Source of the DNA: Rhyacophila brunnea
Lineage: Eukaryota > Arthropoda > Insecta > Trichoptera > Rhyacophilidae
Reading direction: 5' to 3'
DNA: 64,000 nucleotides
Assembly: GCA_022495005.1 (NCBI GenBank)
Contig: JAGYXB010001758.1
Span: 372,001 to 436,000 of the forward strand
Positions 11,448-21,859 of the stretch are shown here, piece after piece. The first letter of the stretch is position 1, and the number at the start of each line of letters is the position of its first letter. The notes beneath the pieces are model-generated. The model saw only the letters and a program-made list of their open reading frames with translations. It did not search any database and was not told where the DNA came from. The translations under genes were made by a program, and so were the position numbers.

Positions 11448-11625
11448 TGGCCGAGCGATGACGCATCAGTTTATAATGTCATGGGTACCGAGTTCATCTT
11501 CAGAGTCTGGCAAATTCACACGTAGATTTTCAAGCTGTCTTTAGATCCAAGTATAATCTCGTAGGTTGAGCAAGATAGTGGCTAACTTCTGTTTCTCGTA
11601 AAAATTAAAATCTGTGAATACAACC
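11448..11625 (+). repeat. Diverged tRNA-derived SINE (copy 3)
   Basis: A decayed version of the main SINE in plus orientation: GTGGCCGAGCGATGACGCAT head, GAGTCTGGCAAATTCACACG, GTAGGTTGAGCAAG, then TTCTGTTTCTCGTAAAAATT and AAAATCTGTGAATACAACCT. The usual AGGATCGGACATGG tail is lost. Confidence 0.6.
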
Positions 11626-11639
11626 TTCACTCTCTTTAA

Positions 11640-11735
11640 TCCCATATAACCCTCGTAGAATGTAACATGGTGTCATCGTAATTTAGTGTGTAAGACGATG
11701 GCCTTTCATCCGGGAGCTCCGCGTTTGATTTAGGT
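11640..11735 (+). repeat. Degenerate tRNA-like sequence
   Basis: TCGTAATTTAGTGTGTAAGA and CATCCGGGAGCTCCGCGTTT look like A- and B-box regions of another tRNA-derived SINE. Too decayed to classify. Confidence 0.3.
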
Positions 11736-11904
11736 GAGGTCTCAATATTTATTTGATTTTCTCAAGATCTGGGTGTTTTTGATTATTTCTCTACCATTAT
11801 ATACTAATGATACTACCTTCGTGGGTAGCATGGGCTGTTGTAGCGTTAAAAAGAATAAAAATTAAAGAAAGTCATATTTAATGAAGTGTGAATAGTGCAC
11901 GAAA

Positions 11905-12102
11905 ATGCCAAAAAACAAAACCCAGGTCGTAAAAAATTCTCAATTATTGGAAAGGTACAAAATGTATATCAGGCAGAATATACTTAAACACAACAAAAAC
12001 GTACGAAACCTGTGTTTTAGGCATGGAAGGACACTCCCGCACAAAAACTATGAATTAATCATGTTAAAAGTGGCTAACAGAATATTTACTCTAGCAATAT
12101 AA
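11905..12102 (+). CDS. Unrecognised small ORF
   Basis: A 65-codon frame from ATG to TAA, lysine- and arginine-rich (for example LERYKMYIRQN, LCFRHGRTLPHKNYE). It has no domain I recognise. The basic, mixed composition could come from a decayed transposon protein; it could equally be a chance frame. No promoter or splice context was identified. Confidence 0.2.
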   Translation: MPKNKTQVVKNSQLLERYKMYIRQNILKHNKNVRNLCFRHGRTLPHKNYELIMLKVANRIFTLAI

Positions 12103-12463
12103 TATTATAATGTTGTCTTTATAAATAGACGAAAGGCTTTCATAATAACTGAAGTAATAACTTAACATATTATTATGGTTATAATTTTGGAATATAATCA
12201 GCTAAAAATACAAAATATCCTACGAGAAAGCATTTTTTCCTATTCGTATCGCTAGAGTATTTTCCTAAAAAAACATTGTCGGGAATCAAAATATAAACAG
12301 AATCATTTCAGGCCGTAAAGTGATTGTTACAAGATTTTTACCGTGTTGAAAAACAAGAGAAAAGCACATCGAGAAAGCAAGTCTATATTACAATACAATA
12401 AATCTTTTTGAGTTTCATCATCTGGGGTGCAGGGCTGTGATAAAACCTCAGTACCTACTCAGT

Positions 12464-13275
12464 ACGGAGTGACGAAGGGTGGAGATAGGTTATGATCCGA
12501 CATCGCCTTTTTTTCCATGCGCCTGTCAATTACCTACGTGGTCGCAGTCATGATTTATTCTGGATTGGCACCGTTTCCTCGTGTCAAGCCTATCAAGCAC
12601 CATTAGCGATGGGTGCAAGACTAGTAAATGCGCTCCCTAAAGACATAGACATTTTCAATGATGCACTTTGCATTTTATTTTTGAAACTGTATTTTTCTGT
12701 ATAAAATTGTATATTTTTCGTTCTCAAAAATTATTTTTTCTGTATTAAATTGTACTTAAGTATGTTTTAATTATTTTTTTTTTGTTATTATTATTGTTAT
12801 TATATATATATTTCTTTTTCTATATTCTCTTCTCTCTTGTGAGGGTAATGTTTGACTTATAATGTAAATCTCATGTTGTGTACGTCTTGAATTTAGATTT
12901 GTTATGTCCACAATGTTTTGTATTCTTAAATAAATAAATAAATAAATAGGTACTTAACACACTAAACTTCGTCAGTCATAATATATATTTGTTTTCATTG
13001 AACTAAGAATACAAATTGCAGATGGCGCTGGTTAGTTTTTAAAAATCAACTAAACCCTACCTAAACCAATTCATAATAGTTTAGGTATGCTATGGGCGAT
13101 CCGATATAAATAGTTCACACTGTTCAGACATTTACTTATTTATTTTCGTTGAATTAAGAATACGAGTACATATTATTACATAGCATTATAGTGTTGGTTA
13201 GTTTTTTTAAATTCATATAACCCTGCCTAAACCACACCATAATTATGAACAGCCTACCTCCACTCTTTGCCAGTA
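12464..13275. repeat. Dispersed repeat family E (copy 1), split by a LINE
   Basis: It starts GAGTGACGAAGGGTGGAGAT and ends AACAGCCTACCTCCACTCTT, approximate inverted ends shared with copies at 40190, 52317 and 55917. The LINE fragment at 12503-12950 lies inside. The inner block with TTGGTTAGTTTTT and TAAACC.TGCCTAAACCA occurs twice (about 12955-13070 and 13110-13240), so this copy holds an internal duplication. Confidence 0.55.
12503..12950 (+). pseudogene. CR1/Jockey-like LINE 3' fragment (copy 2)
   Basis: The frame to 12704 encodes HAPVNYLRGRSHDLFWIG and continues through LAMGARLVNALPKDIDIF, collinear with the end of the minus-strand LINE at 3377-3640. A 3' UTR with the words CTCATGTTGTGTACGTCTTG and GTCCACAATGTTTTGTATTC follows, ending in an (AAAT)n tail at about 12928-12948. 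It is 5'-truncated, as expected for target-primed reverse transcription, and inserted into repeat family E. Confidence 0.75.
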
Positions 13276-13279
13276 GGCG

Positions 13280-14330
13280 GGACGTAGGCTCTAGGCTTCT
13301 GTCTGAAAATTCTCATTCAAATGAATCACAACATTTAAAAAAAATATATTGGCGGCATTTTTCAGTGCACTGTAATATTATGGAATGATTCGGATGCTGG
13401 GGGGAGTTATATCAACGATGCCAGGCACTAACTTTTAATGATGATGAGGCTGACTCCGTGGACTGGTTGTCACTCACTCGCACTACCACTCTTGCGCGTT
13501 ACTGTTTATTGAGTCACGCTGTGCGCGGCTATTGACGGTCAAAACCAGTGCACGTAAATGACGTCTTAATATTTTACAGGTTACATGTGTTTACAGGCAC
13601 ACGGTTGCAGATAATGATGACAGGTGGGTAAGACATTTATATTTTATTGGGGCTGCCATAATTGGCCCAACTAATTTGTTCTAATAATTGATAATATTAT
13701 GTTCTAAGGTGTTTAAACTTATGTACTTTTATTCAATAACGAAAGATACATTCTTAAATTTTGTAAATTATTCATTTTAACAAAAAATAGTTCACTTTAA
13801 AATTATGAATATTCTATTATTAAAATATTCTTCCCAAAATATTTCGATACATCTGGGATTATTTAAACAAAATTTCTTATAGATACCTTCTTCCCATAAG
13901 CTCCAAACTGACCTTAATTACTTTCTGATAATCATTAATCCTTTAAGGTTTTTCCGGAGAAAATTTGTTCTCTAGAATAACTTTCCCCATAGACGCACTT
14001 ATCCTAACTCGTCTTAGTTACCGTTTCCCTTCAAAACATAGTGAATGTGCCCGTTCTAAACTTTTTCATATTCGGCAACCAGCAGTGGTCGAAGTGAATT
14101 TTTTCAAGAAGATTTTTCATTGCTATTTGGTAAGTATGTAAAAATTATCGATGTTAACAGAATATTATCAGTGAATTAATTTGATTCTTATACTGACCCT
14201 CTTGGATGCGGATGGTTTGATAAATCATCATCAGTGAACTGCAAACTCGAGACAGACATACCTGTGTTTGCAAAAATCTATTTCTTTATCATATAGCCTG
14301 ATTGAAGGATGACAACCTAGATAAACTCAA
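13280..14330. other. Intergenic, nothing recognised
   Basis: 13430-13560 is GC-richer, with a CACTCACTCGCACTACCACT stretch. Otherwise it is featureless. Confidence 0.3.
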
Positions 14331-14381
14331 GTCAAAGGTCGAACAGAACCCAAGTCCATCGTCTGTACCGTTTGCTCTCCT

Positions 14382-15365
14382 GGGGCCTTATGTTAGAACT
14401 TGCGAGTCCCAGTCGCCCGGTCGACATGACGTCATATGAAATCATTGTGACTAGGGAATCCAATCCCGAGCCAAAATTCTGATCCCGGGATTTACAATTT
14501 GACAATCCCGGGATTGGCATTTTTTTCCATTGTTAATATAAAAATTTTATATTCACATATAACATTGATAAAATCGGTCAAAAATAAATCTAGTATAATT
14601 TATACTATTTAAGACATTTATTGTTAATATTGTATATCTACATTCAATCTTGGAAATACATAAGTGTAATGGAGTAAATAAATATTTTAATATAAATAAT
14701 AATGTGAATTTAATATGAGATTGCTGTTTCTGATAGTAAAGACTTAATGAATGGAATAGCGAGATTTAAAATAGTAAAGTAAATAATCATGGCGTACTTA
14801 TGGCCTTTCCGCTTCATAAATCTAATTAGTCAGCCAAATATGAAACTGCCGTAAAACGTATGAGATCATGGTGGAATTATTTTGTTAAAAGTGCGAAGCA
14901 TTCTTTTTTTTAATCTTTCTCATTTTCAATAATTTATGTGAAAAAATAAAATAAATCGGCAACTTACACATGGGTATAAATCAAACTTCATTCAAACTCA
15001 GTTTATTTCTAATGTAGTTATTTTTTATTATAATTATTTTTTCTGTAAAATTGATGTTTTCCATAAAAATTGATAAAAAAAATCCATCCCGAAATCCCGG
15101 GATTATATTAATCAATCCCGGGATTCATAGGTATCGAAAATAGCTCAAGATCCCTAATTGTGACGTACTACCGGAGTGATAATAGCATTCGAGAAATTAA
15201 CGCTGCTCAAACACTGGCGTTATCCATTGTCCCCATACACAAATAGGTGTTTCAGCATGTTTGAGCCGTGTGCGTTGTGCGGCTTGCCTCGACCGTGTAT
15301 TGGCTTACGTCACAATTACGTCATGTCGTCGTGTGACTTAATGTCACAAGTTAGAACATAAGGCG
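14382..15365. mobile_element. Short inverted-repeat element M (copy 1), split by a hAT-type element
   Basis: Ends GGGGCCTTATGTTAGAACTT and AAGTTAGAACATAAGGC form inverted repeats. A second copy (17746-18030) is uninterrupted and inverted relative to this one. Sharing includes ATGACGTCATATGAAATCAT, ATTAACGCT and the ATTGTCCCCATACACAAATA block. Without the nested insertion this copy is about 270 bp. Superfamily not determined. Confidence 0.65.
14444..15164. mobile_element. hAT-type non-autonomous element, TAGGGATTCC family (copy 2)
   Basis: The element is 14452-15156 (705 bp). It is bracketed by a perfect 8-bp target duplication ATTGTGAC (14444-14451 and 15157-15164). The left end TAGGGAATCCAATCCCG is intact; the right end has decayed to AAGATCCCTA. 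It sits inside element M. Confidence 0.85.
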
Positions 15366-15405
15366 GTCGTGAAATATCGTTTCTGATCATTCACTGGAAG
15401 CGTTA

Positions 15406-15474
15406 ATCTGTTAATACAAATCTCCACCCTATGTGTACCCATATGATCTTTTTAGGATCGGATATGGTAAAAAA
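15406..15474 (+). repeat. SINE tail fragment
   Basis: TCTGTTAATACAAATCTCCA leads into the family tail CATATGATCTTTTTAGGATC and GGATATGGT. Only the 3' part of the main tRNA-derived SINE is present. Confidence 0.65.
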
Positions 15475-16840
15475 AACAAGATTTAGATGGAGGCCCTTGT
15501 CATTGTTATATAATTTTATTTATTTCTTCAATTTTTCAAAAACCAAAATAAGAATTGTGTTGTGTTGTGTTTCTCTATTGTTTTCTTGATTATTATTTCA
15601 TGGAATTTTAGGGATCAATATCGTAATTGTGTTTACAGATCTCTAAGATACCATCGCCCCTATTCTAGTATTGGGCAGTTGTTAATGACATGTCACTGTT
15701 TAAGAGGTGTTTCCATCACATGGAGAACAGTCGTCGTTCCTTAGTTTGAATTTTTTCAGATAGACTCTATATTAGTATATATGAGAGTATAAGTTGAAGG
15801 TAGGGGCGATTTTCTTTGACGAATATAACGCAATCGATGCATCGTAAAATTTAAAAGGGGTGGCTTAAATCAGTTTAAACCAGTCATACAATTACTAAAG
15901 CATACCAAAATCTTCAAAAGATTGGTATTTTTTACAATTTGAGTATAAGATACTGACCAAAGCATAACAAAATCCATTCAATCAACATCAAACGGGCGCA
16001 TAGCATAACCTCTCAAACAGATACCTATACAAAAAAGTTAATTACTAATATGTATCACTGTTATCGTCAATAATAATTAATTTTGACTAAAGGATGTGAT
16101 TTTTGATGGTTATTGTATTTTTAACGTGGGAGGCTTCAAAATCAGTCAGTGCATCGGGCCTCCGCGTCTCAAAACCCGCCACTGCTTGAAGGTTTTTTTC
16201 TGTTATGGCTTGTGTATAAAATATCTAAATATTATTTTCCATTTTCTAGCACTATTCCCAATGACTAGGTTGCAATCTCGAAAGATTATTAAACACAGCG
16301 GTATTGTGGAATTGTAAAACATTCACGATGACGATAAATGACTAATCAGATCGCAATTATCGCAACCGGTGTTCAGTACCAAAACACCCTCGTTCATTCC
16401 GAGCCCTGCAGCTAGGACATTGTTTGTATTATCTGCCCGTTTTCATGTTAAATTGTAGCACGGAGCGGCCTTCAAATATTTTACTTAAAACACTTGCCAA
16501 GCGCAAAATGCAAAACCACTAATGGCTCTTCATGAATAAGTTATCAGCTCTCTCTCTATCTCTTTCTCACTCCCTCCAGGACCGGTAGCTGGCCAACTCT
16601 TCATTTCATAAAACAATCAAGAAATTCTGTTTTTCACACAAATTTCACCATTTTCCTACCAGCCAGCTGTGTGCCTACCTCTACAACCGTTATCCGGATT
16701 CGATTGGCCATGAATATTTTTAGATTGTTCCCTCAATAATTATTTACCTATTAATTTAATTCCATACAATGATTCCGGCGATGCATACCTACTTAAAAAC
16801 CATTTTTTAATAAAATTATTTATATAAAAATCCTATTTTC
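15475..16840. other. Intergenic, no gene recognised
   Basis: AT-rich, with short open frames (15562-15744 and 16096-16317) that show no domain. The segment around 16545-16590 is CT-rich (CTCTCTCTATCTCTTTCTCA). Confidence 0.3.
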
Positions 16841-16843
16841 CGA

Positions 16844-16925
16844 CCATGTCCGATCCTAATAAGATCATTTATATGGGCCTCCATAGGGTGGAGGTTTGTT
16901 TTAATAGAATTTGTTTTTACGAGAA
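16844..16925 (-). repeat. SINE tail fragment
   Basis: CCATGTCCGATCCTAATAAG and GGGCCTCCATAGGGTGGAGG correspond to the reverse complement of the main SINE tail. The head is missing; family R sequence follows directly. Confidence 0.65.
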
Positions 16926-16929
16926 GCGA

Positions 16930-17345
16930 GGAGTTATACGAGTTATTTATATAAATAAAAAGTATTTCAAATTGAACACATTTATATTTTTTTTATAAAA
17001 ATCGATGTTTTTTAAAATAGATATAAAAAATATTAAAACTATGAATTTATTAGTCAAAAATCTCTTAGGTGATGCTTAGAAAACTTAATAAACTAAATTT
17101 TAATAATAAATATGAAATATTTTACATAAAATATATGGAATAATACGGTGCGGTCCAATTCAACAAATTCACATTTATTACATTTTTTACAATTGTAAGT
17201 TTATCTTTGACTTAAAATAAAAAACATTTTTCTTTTTAATGTTTTCAGATACATATTTATTAATTAATACAGTTAAAATTGTAAATTCCCAAAAAAAAAT
17301 CTCAAATTGCAAGCTTCGTATTTTTCTGCTAGGTGCCTCTTTAAA
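16930..17345. repeat. Dispersed AT-rich repeat (family R, copy 2)
   Basis: Collinear with 1140-1570, including AAAATCGATGTTTTTTAAAA and AAACTAAATTTTAATAATAA, with a shared end GCTAGGTGCCTCTTTAA. In both copies a SINE tail lies just to the left. Confidence 0.55.
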
Positions 17346-17644
17346 AACGGCTCAGTAAAGGCTTCACCTTATTGAATAAAATTACCTACAATAAATTTAG
17401 TAAGTACCTACCTACGCCTAATTATATTCAAGTATAATATGCAGTAGAAAAATTGGGTAAACACATGCAAATAGGAACCAAATAAGTAAAGTTTCTATTT
17501 TCAAATACCAACAGGTCCACAATTTTTTTTAACATTTGTGGTAAATGATGTGCTTATTTGCGATTCAAGTGTAAATGGTCATTTTTATCAGCTGATAAAC
17601 TCTTTATCGTAATAAATAATATAAACTAAATGTAATAATTGAAC

Positions 17645-18096
17645 ATATGGTTTGTATTAACAGATTATGTTTTTACGAGAAATGGATGTCAGCAACTTGC
17701 TCAACCAATTAGGTCATACACAAAATGGAAAACAATATGTGTCGTAGCCCTATGTTGTAACTTGTGACATGAAGTCACCCGACGACATGACGTAATTGTG
17801 ACGTATGCTCAATAAACGCGTCGAGGCGAGCCGCCCAATGCACACGGCTCACCATAGATATTATTATGCTTAAGCATTTATTTGTGTATGGGGACAATGA
17901 ATAACGCCAGTATTAGAGTAGCGTTAATTTCTCGAAGACTATTGACTCACTCCGGTAGTACGTCACAATGATTTCATATGACCTCATGTCACCGGGTGAC
18001 TTCAACTCACAAGTTACGACATAAGGCCCCATCTGGATTCGAACCTGAGGCGCACGACGCTATAGGCCAATGCTTAAGCCACGCGGCCATCGTGGG
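17645..18096 (-). repeat. tRNA-derived SINE (copy 4) split by element M
   Basis: SINE body words (ACGAGAAATGGATGTCAGCA, ACTTGCTCAACCAATTAGGT) stop at AATATGTGTC (about 17743). They resume at CTGGATTCGAACCTGAG (about 18033) with the tRNA-like head TTAAGCCACGCGGCCATCGT. Element M (17746-18030) interrupts it near the head, so M is younger. Confidence 0.75.
17746..18030. mobile_element. Short inverted-repeat element M (copy 2)
   Basis: About 285 bp, with ends GCCCTATGTTGTAACTTGTG and CACAAGTTACGACATAAGGC as inverted repeats. It is the uninterrupted counterpart of 14382-15365 in reverse orientation. Confidence 0.65.
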
Positions 18097-18254
18097 ACTG
18101 TCCAGACAAACAATAATTTACCGCGCATACGGATTCAAATTGGATTCTTGGAAGCGCCGTATGGTGTCCATATGCTTCTGTTAAGAGGTAGACATGTCCG
18201 AAGAAGAAACATACAGATTTAAAAGCTTATTCAAAAACTATTACCTACTTCACT

Positions 18255-18540
18255 CAGTTACGCCCCAGTGTTGGGGCATAGGGCAAGCACAAGGTTGCTC
18301 AATTTTCCTCGGTCCATCGCCACGTCTCGCACCTCCTGCCATATGTGACCTGCAGCGCGTAGATAGGTTTTGTATCACCGTTGCAGGGTGAGGGAGGGTT
18401 GGCCTTGGCGACGGAACTCTTGAGGTTGTGCCATAAAGGTACGGAGTATCACACTCTGCGGCGGCATCCGGAACACATGTCCCAATCATGAGAAGCGACT
18501 ATTCGTGATTACTTCAATCACCGAGAACTGCCGTGTGCCA
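18255..18540 (-). pseudogene. LINE C-terminal coding remnant
   Basis: The sequence aligns by eye with 52462-52740. On the minus strand it gives, with frame breaks, HVFRMPPQS..., SLTLQR and MDRGK..NLVLALCPN. This is the tail of a LINE reverse transcriptase ORF. The longer plus and minus frames here are shifted readings of the same relic. Confidence 0.6.
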
Positions 18541-18549
18541 ACATATATT

Positions 18550-18828
18550 ACTACTATTATTTACCACAAATTTTAATTTGAGTTTACCGCCAGTAAAATG
18601 AATTACATCAGTGATTCTTTTTTTTCATCTAAGTACTTAATCTTGAATAATGCAGCAACCATAAAATAAACCAATGAATTAAATTTTAAAGACTATCAAT
18701 TGTCCGGTGGGGTAAATTTTTCATGCATCTGGTGGATGAACTTATATTATTACAAGCAATCTAATAAAAATGGGAAAAATTCTTGTTAGCTATTTCACCC
18801 AATATTTTTTCTTATCCATTTTTTATAT
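18550..18828. other. Intergenic, nothing recognised
   Basis: AT-rich, with no coding or repeat match. Confidence 0.3.
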
Positions 18829-18829
18829 T

Positions 18830-18900
18830 CAGCCACGGGATCGAGCCCACGAACCTCGGCTTCAAAGACGACCGCTCTACCAACCAGGCCACCATGGATG
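18830..18900 (-). repeat. tRNA-like sequence
   Basis: On the minus strand GGTGGCCTGGTTGGTAGAGC, an A-box-like start, is followed by a B-box-like GGGCTCGATCCCGTGGCTG. It is reminiscent of a tRNA but the acceptor stem does not close, so it is probably SINE-derived. Confidence 0.45.
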
Positions 18901-19624
18901 CAAAGTCACCACAATGTTTTATAATTATTGGAGATAAAAGCATTTTTTCTAATTCTCTGAACTAATTTCCTAATGTAATAGTAACTTTCATTTCATTCCA
19001 TTTTATATTTTGTTTTATCGTCATTTTAAGCAATAAAAAGCAAAATTACACTTCTGTGGGATGCTCAATCAGTTTCCGGTTAGAAGCAATTTCGTAATTA
19101 GTCCGCCAGGGGTCGTGAATACTTTAAGAGCTCACATTTTCGTATAACTTGCTCGCTTACTCATGTGGTATGCTCGAGTTTCATTGGTGCAAAACAATTT
19201 ACTTATCTACTGCAACCATAATGATAATGCAACAGTAAAACCTGTAAACCGATACATTATTATAATCAAGATAATTTTATTTAATGACCAAAACATCATC
19301 AAAACTTACGTAGAATGGTATTAGATTCTTCTGGCATTCCTGCCGACTTATTTAGATGTCGGTGTCGTTCAAGAGCTGAACAAAAACGATGCATAAGTGC
19401 GAGTGAGAAAGTATTCGGCACCCTTATAATCTCTGCGACACGTGCTAGAGTAAGATAAAAGGTTTACAGATGTGTGATATGATCTGCTGTGGTGTCGCCG
19501 CCAAATCTTAGTTTGTTGCTTAACTATGCGTCGATAACCTGCGAGCGCGTGTTGCTAAAATTGATATTTTTTGTGTTAAACATAAAGTCAGTGGTAAATA
19601 TGTTTAGTTATATAAGTAGAAAAG

Positions 19625-19695
19625 ATGGTTCTGTGTGTTGTATTAAAATGTGGTAGCGGTATTGATAAGCAAGAAGGTGGTATTACGTTTCATCG
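19625..19695 (+). CDS. Putative first coding exon of a THAP-domain protein
   Basis: ATG starts 23 codons plus 2 bases that read MVLCVVLKCGSGIDKQEGG then ITFHR. The exon ends exactly at a consensus splice donor GGTAAGT (19696-19701). This matches the start of the THAP zinc finger (C2CH): C4 and C9 fit the first Cys pair, and FHR is the conserved [SF]FHRFP segment. Splitting within that segment is plausible for THAP genes. No second exon with the remaining Cys/His and AVPTIF-type motif was found downstream in this window. It may be an orphan exon, lie in a long-intron gene, or belong to a THAP-containing transposon such as a P-element relative. The identification is mine from motif recall. Confidence 0.55.
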
Positions 19696-19912
19696 GTAAG
19701 TTGATACATGCTCGTGATAATTTATTTGTAAGTATATTATTATATATTTTAATATCAGTGACCTAGTATTTCTTTAAAATAACTTAAATTATGGATATAT
19801 TTACCTATTGGTTGCATTTTGACCGCTTAAAAATACTATATAACGTAAAAAAATAGAAAATTATATTTTACGGTGTGCCGTGAGACGATGCTAGGTGTGC
19901 CGCGGTGCAATA

Positions 19913-20425
19913 GCCAAATTTGCGTACATGACTGGTAATATATTTGAACACCTGCATGAACTTAATAAAACAATGCAAGGTCAGAATGAAAATATATTGA
20001 CGTGCTCTGATAAATTAGCAGAATTCAAAAATAAACTCGAACTTTGGCAGGAGTTAAGACAAGGATCTCTACAAATGTTCCAAAGGAACTACCGGACCAC
20101 CATTGAAAACAAGCAATCAATTTTGGATTCGTCTCAAAAACATTTAACTTTGCTGCAAAAGAAATTTCATCAGTACTTTAATACAATTAATGCGACTGGA
20201 TACGAAACCCTTTTGAAACCAATGCCGAAAATTCTATAGAAGCGCTTTTCCTATAAATTCGAGAGGAATTTGTTGAATTGATAAATGACGGGACGCTAAA
20301 ACTGAAATTCGCCGATGTTCCATTGGTTATTTTCTGGATTTCGGTTAATAAAAAATATCCTCGGATTTCCGACAAAACTATCACAGTTCAGCTCCCATTT
20401 TCGAGTAAAAAGAAGTCGCCTATTT
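19913..20425 (+). pseudogene. Decayed hAT transposase (ZBED5-like), C-terminal part
   Basis: The frame to 20239 contains FEHLHELNKTMQGQ, then a KLAEFKNKLELW block, the pattern of ZBED5/GTF2IRD2-like hAT transposases. Homology resumes in another frame at about 20255-20425: EEFVELINDGTLKLKF, then PLVIFWISV, YPRISDKTITVQLPF. It then breaks off just before the expected LCE.GFS dimerisation region. There is thus a frameshift near 20240 and a C-terminal truncation. Flanking GGTGTGCCG words (19872-19912, 20741-20790) are typical of such relics. It probably comes from an autonomous element and is not a host gene. Confidence 0.75.
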
Positions 20426-20720
20426 TACTACGCTAATATTAATAATTTAAAACATCTTATTGTAGGATACAATTTATTATTATTGTGTCAATACTCGACA
20501 AATAATTATTCCTAACCCGACAACTAACCATAATTATATTTATATAATATAAACATACGAAACATTGCTAAACATAAAATCAATACCATTAATTTTACCT
20601 CGAACACTATTTTTAAAATGCTATTTTAGAGTATCACGCTGTCTTCAACTTTAGCTATAGGTAGGAGGGCCCGCCAAAGATCTTGGCCTGGGGTCCCCCT
20701 TCAGGATGTGGGGTCCGTGT
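20426..20720. mobile_element. Remnant of CATGGCCCCCACA-family hAT element
   Basis: AGTCGCC, TATTGTGTCAATACTCGACA, AGAGTATCACGCTGTCTTCA, ATAGGTAGGAGGGCCC and CTTCAGGATGTGGGGTCC follow the order of the MITE copy at 7141-7514. The terminal repeat is decayed (GGATGTGGGGTCCGTG). It directly follows the transposase relic, so both may derive from one parent element. Confidence 0.65.
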
Positions 20721-20739
20721 TTTAGTGTATAAATTGTTT

Positions 20740-20818
20740 TACGTGTGGTGTGCTGCGGAATTCTGGGAAGACCTTTGGTGTGCCGTGGGTGGGAAAAGGT
20801 TGCGGAGCACTGGTCTAA
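20740..20818 (-). mobile_element. Terminal fragment of a second hAT-type element
   Basis: Read on the minus strand the end is CAGTGCTCCGCAACCTTTTC, a CAGTG-type hAT terminus, followed by CACGGCACACC. The partner end was not found with confidence. Confidence 0.45.
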
Positions 20819-20819
20819 G

Positions 20820-21424
20820 GTGTCGTTACTTTCAAATAACAGTAACACCATTACAAAGTAATTTCGTCATGGCCGCAATGCTAGAAGAATCGTTCCTTCC
20901 TCTACCAAGTTTCTTACATACTCTTGTGATGAAATAGCTACGCCACTAGAGTGGACTTGGCGATTAGACATGAGACGTTGCTAATTTAATATAGTGTTTT
21001 GATTGATTTACTTCTGTTAAAAGACCATTATAAACCAATATGACGTACGCCAGTGGCGAGGACTAAATACTATGCGATTATTTGAAGTCTATATTCTTAA
21101 GAAATATGTTATGTAAAAAAATATATAATAAATAACTTAAAATGCACATATATATTATATTTATTTAACTAAGCAGCAGCAATATTATAACCAAGCCTCT
21201 TTTCACCCGTCTCTACTAGAATTCACATATACCTAATATAATATAGTCACAGTGTTACTAAACATTCAAACCTGCTATGATTCAATTTTTTAAATTATGT
21301 AATATAAATGTGTTTGCTCTTGAGATCTGGCATACTGTCATCTTCAATATCATAACGGTGAGGTTATCTAATATAAAGCCCATATATCAGCCTATCTTTA
21401 TTTACTGTTTGTTTATGTTATTTT
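20820..21424. other. Intergenic, nothing recognised
   Basis: AT-rich, with no domain-bearing frame or matched repeat. Confidence 0.3.
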
Positions 21425-21535
21425 ATGCACACCAGCCATGTTCTGGCTGACAGCAAATAGAAAGTGCAGCTAGCGCAGTCGATTTTTTTAGCGCAAGTTA
21501 GATTCCCGGTTCGGCATCACTTTTTGTTAAATATT
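21425..21535 (+). repeat. tRNA-like sequence
   Basis: GCAGCTAGCGCAGTCGATTT and AGATTCCCGGTTCGGCATCA have tRNA-like A- and B-box flavour, but no clean cloverleaf was found. Probably a SINE head. Confidence 0.35.
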
Positions 21536-21649
21536 TATTCGGTGCATGTCATTTTTTTATTAAAAATATCTTTTATAAAAAAGTAAAATATAATATTTAA
21601 AATAAAATGAAATTTATTTTCTGTAAATATGGCTATCCTTACTCACGAT

Positions 21650-21850
21650 AACAGAACACAATGTCGTGGGTCCCGAGTTCGAATACTGGTTCTTCAAATT
21701 TAATGCACATGTTGTTTTTCAATAGATTATGGACCTAATAGGTTAAGCAAGTGGCATACATCCATTTCTTGTAAAAAAAAATATTATTGCAACCTCTACT
21801 CTTTCGAAGCAAATTTATGATTTTCTTACGATCGAATATGGAAAAAAGTA
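21650..21850 (+). repeat. Diverged tRNA-derived SINE (copy 5)
   Basis: GTCGTGGGTCCCGAGTTCGA, ATTATGGACCTAATAGGTTA and GCATACATCCATTTCTTGTA place this in the main SINE family in plus orientation. The tail is decayed (GATCGAATATGG). Confidence 0.7.
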
Positions 21851-21859
21851 CTTTTTCTG

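Noticed and set aside
12492..12704. Separate small gene
   Set aside because: It is the C-terminal end of a CR1/Jockey-like LINE matching 3377-3640.
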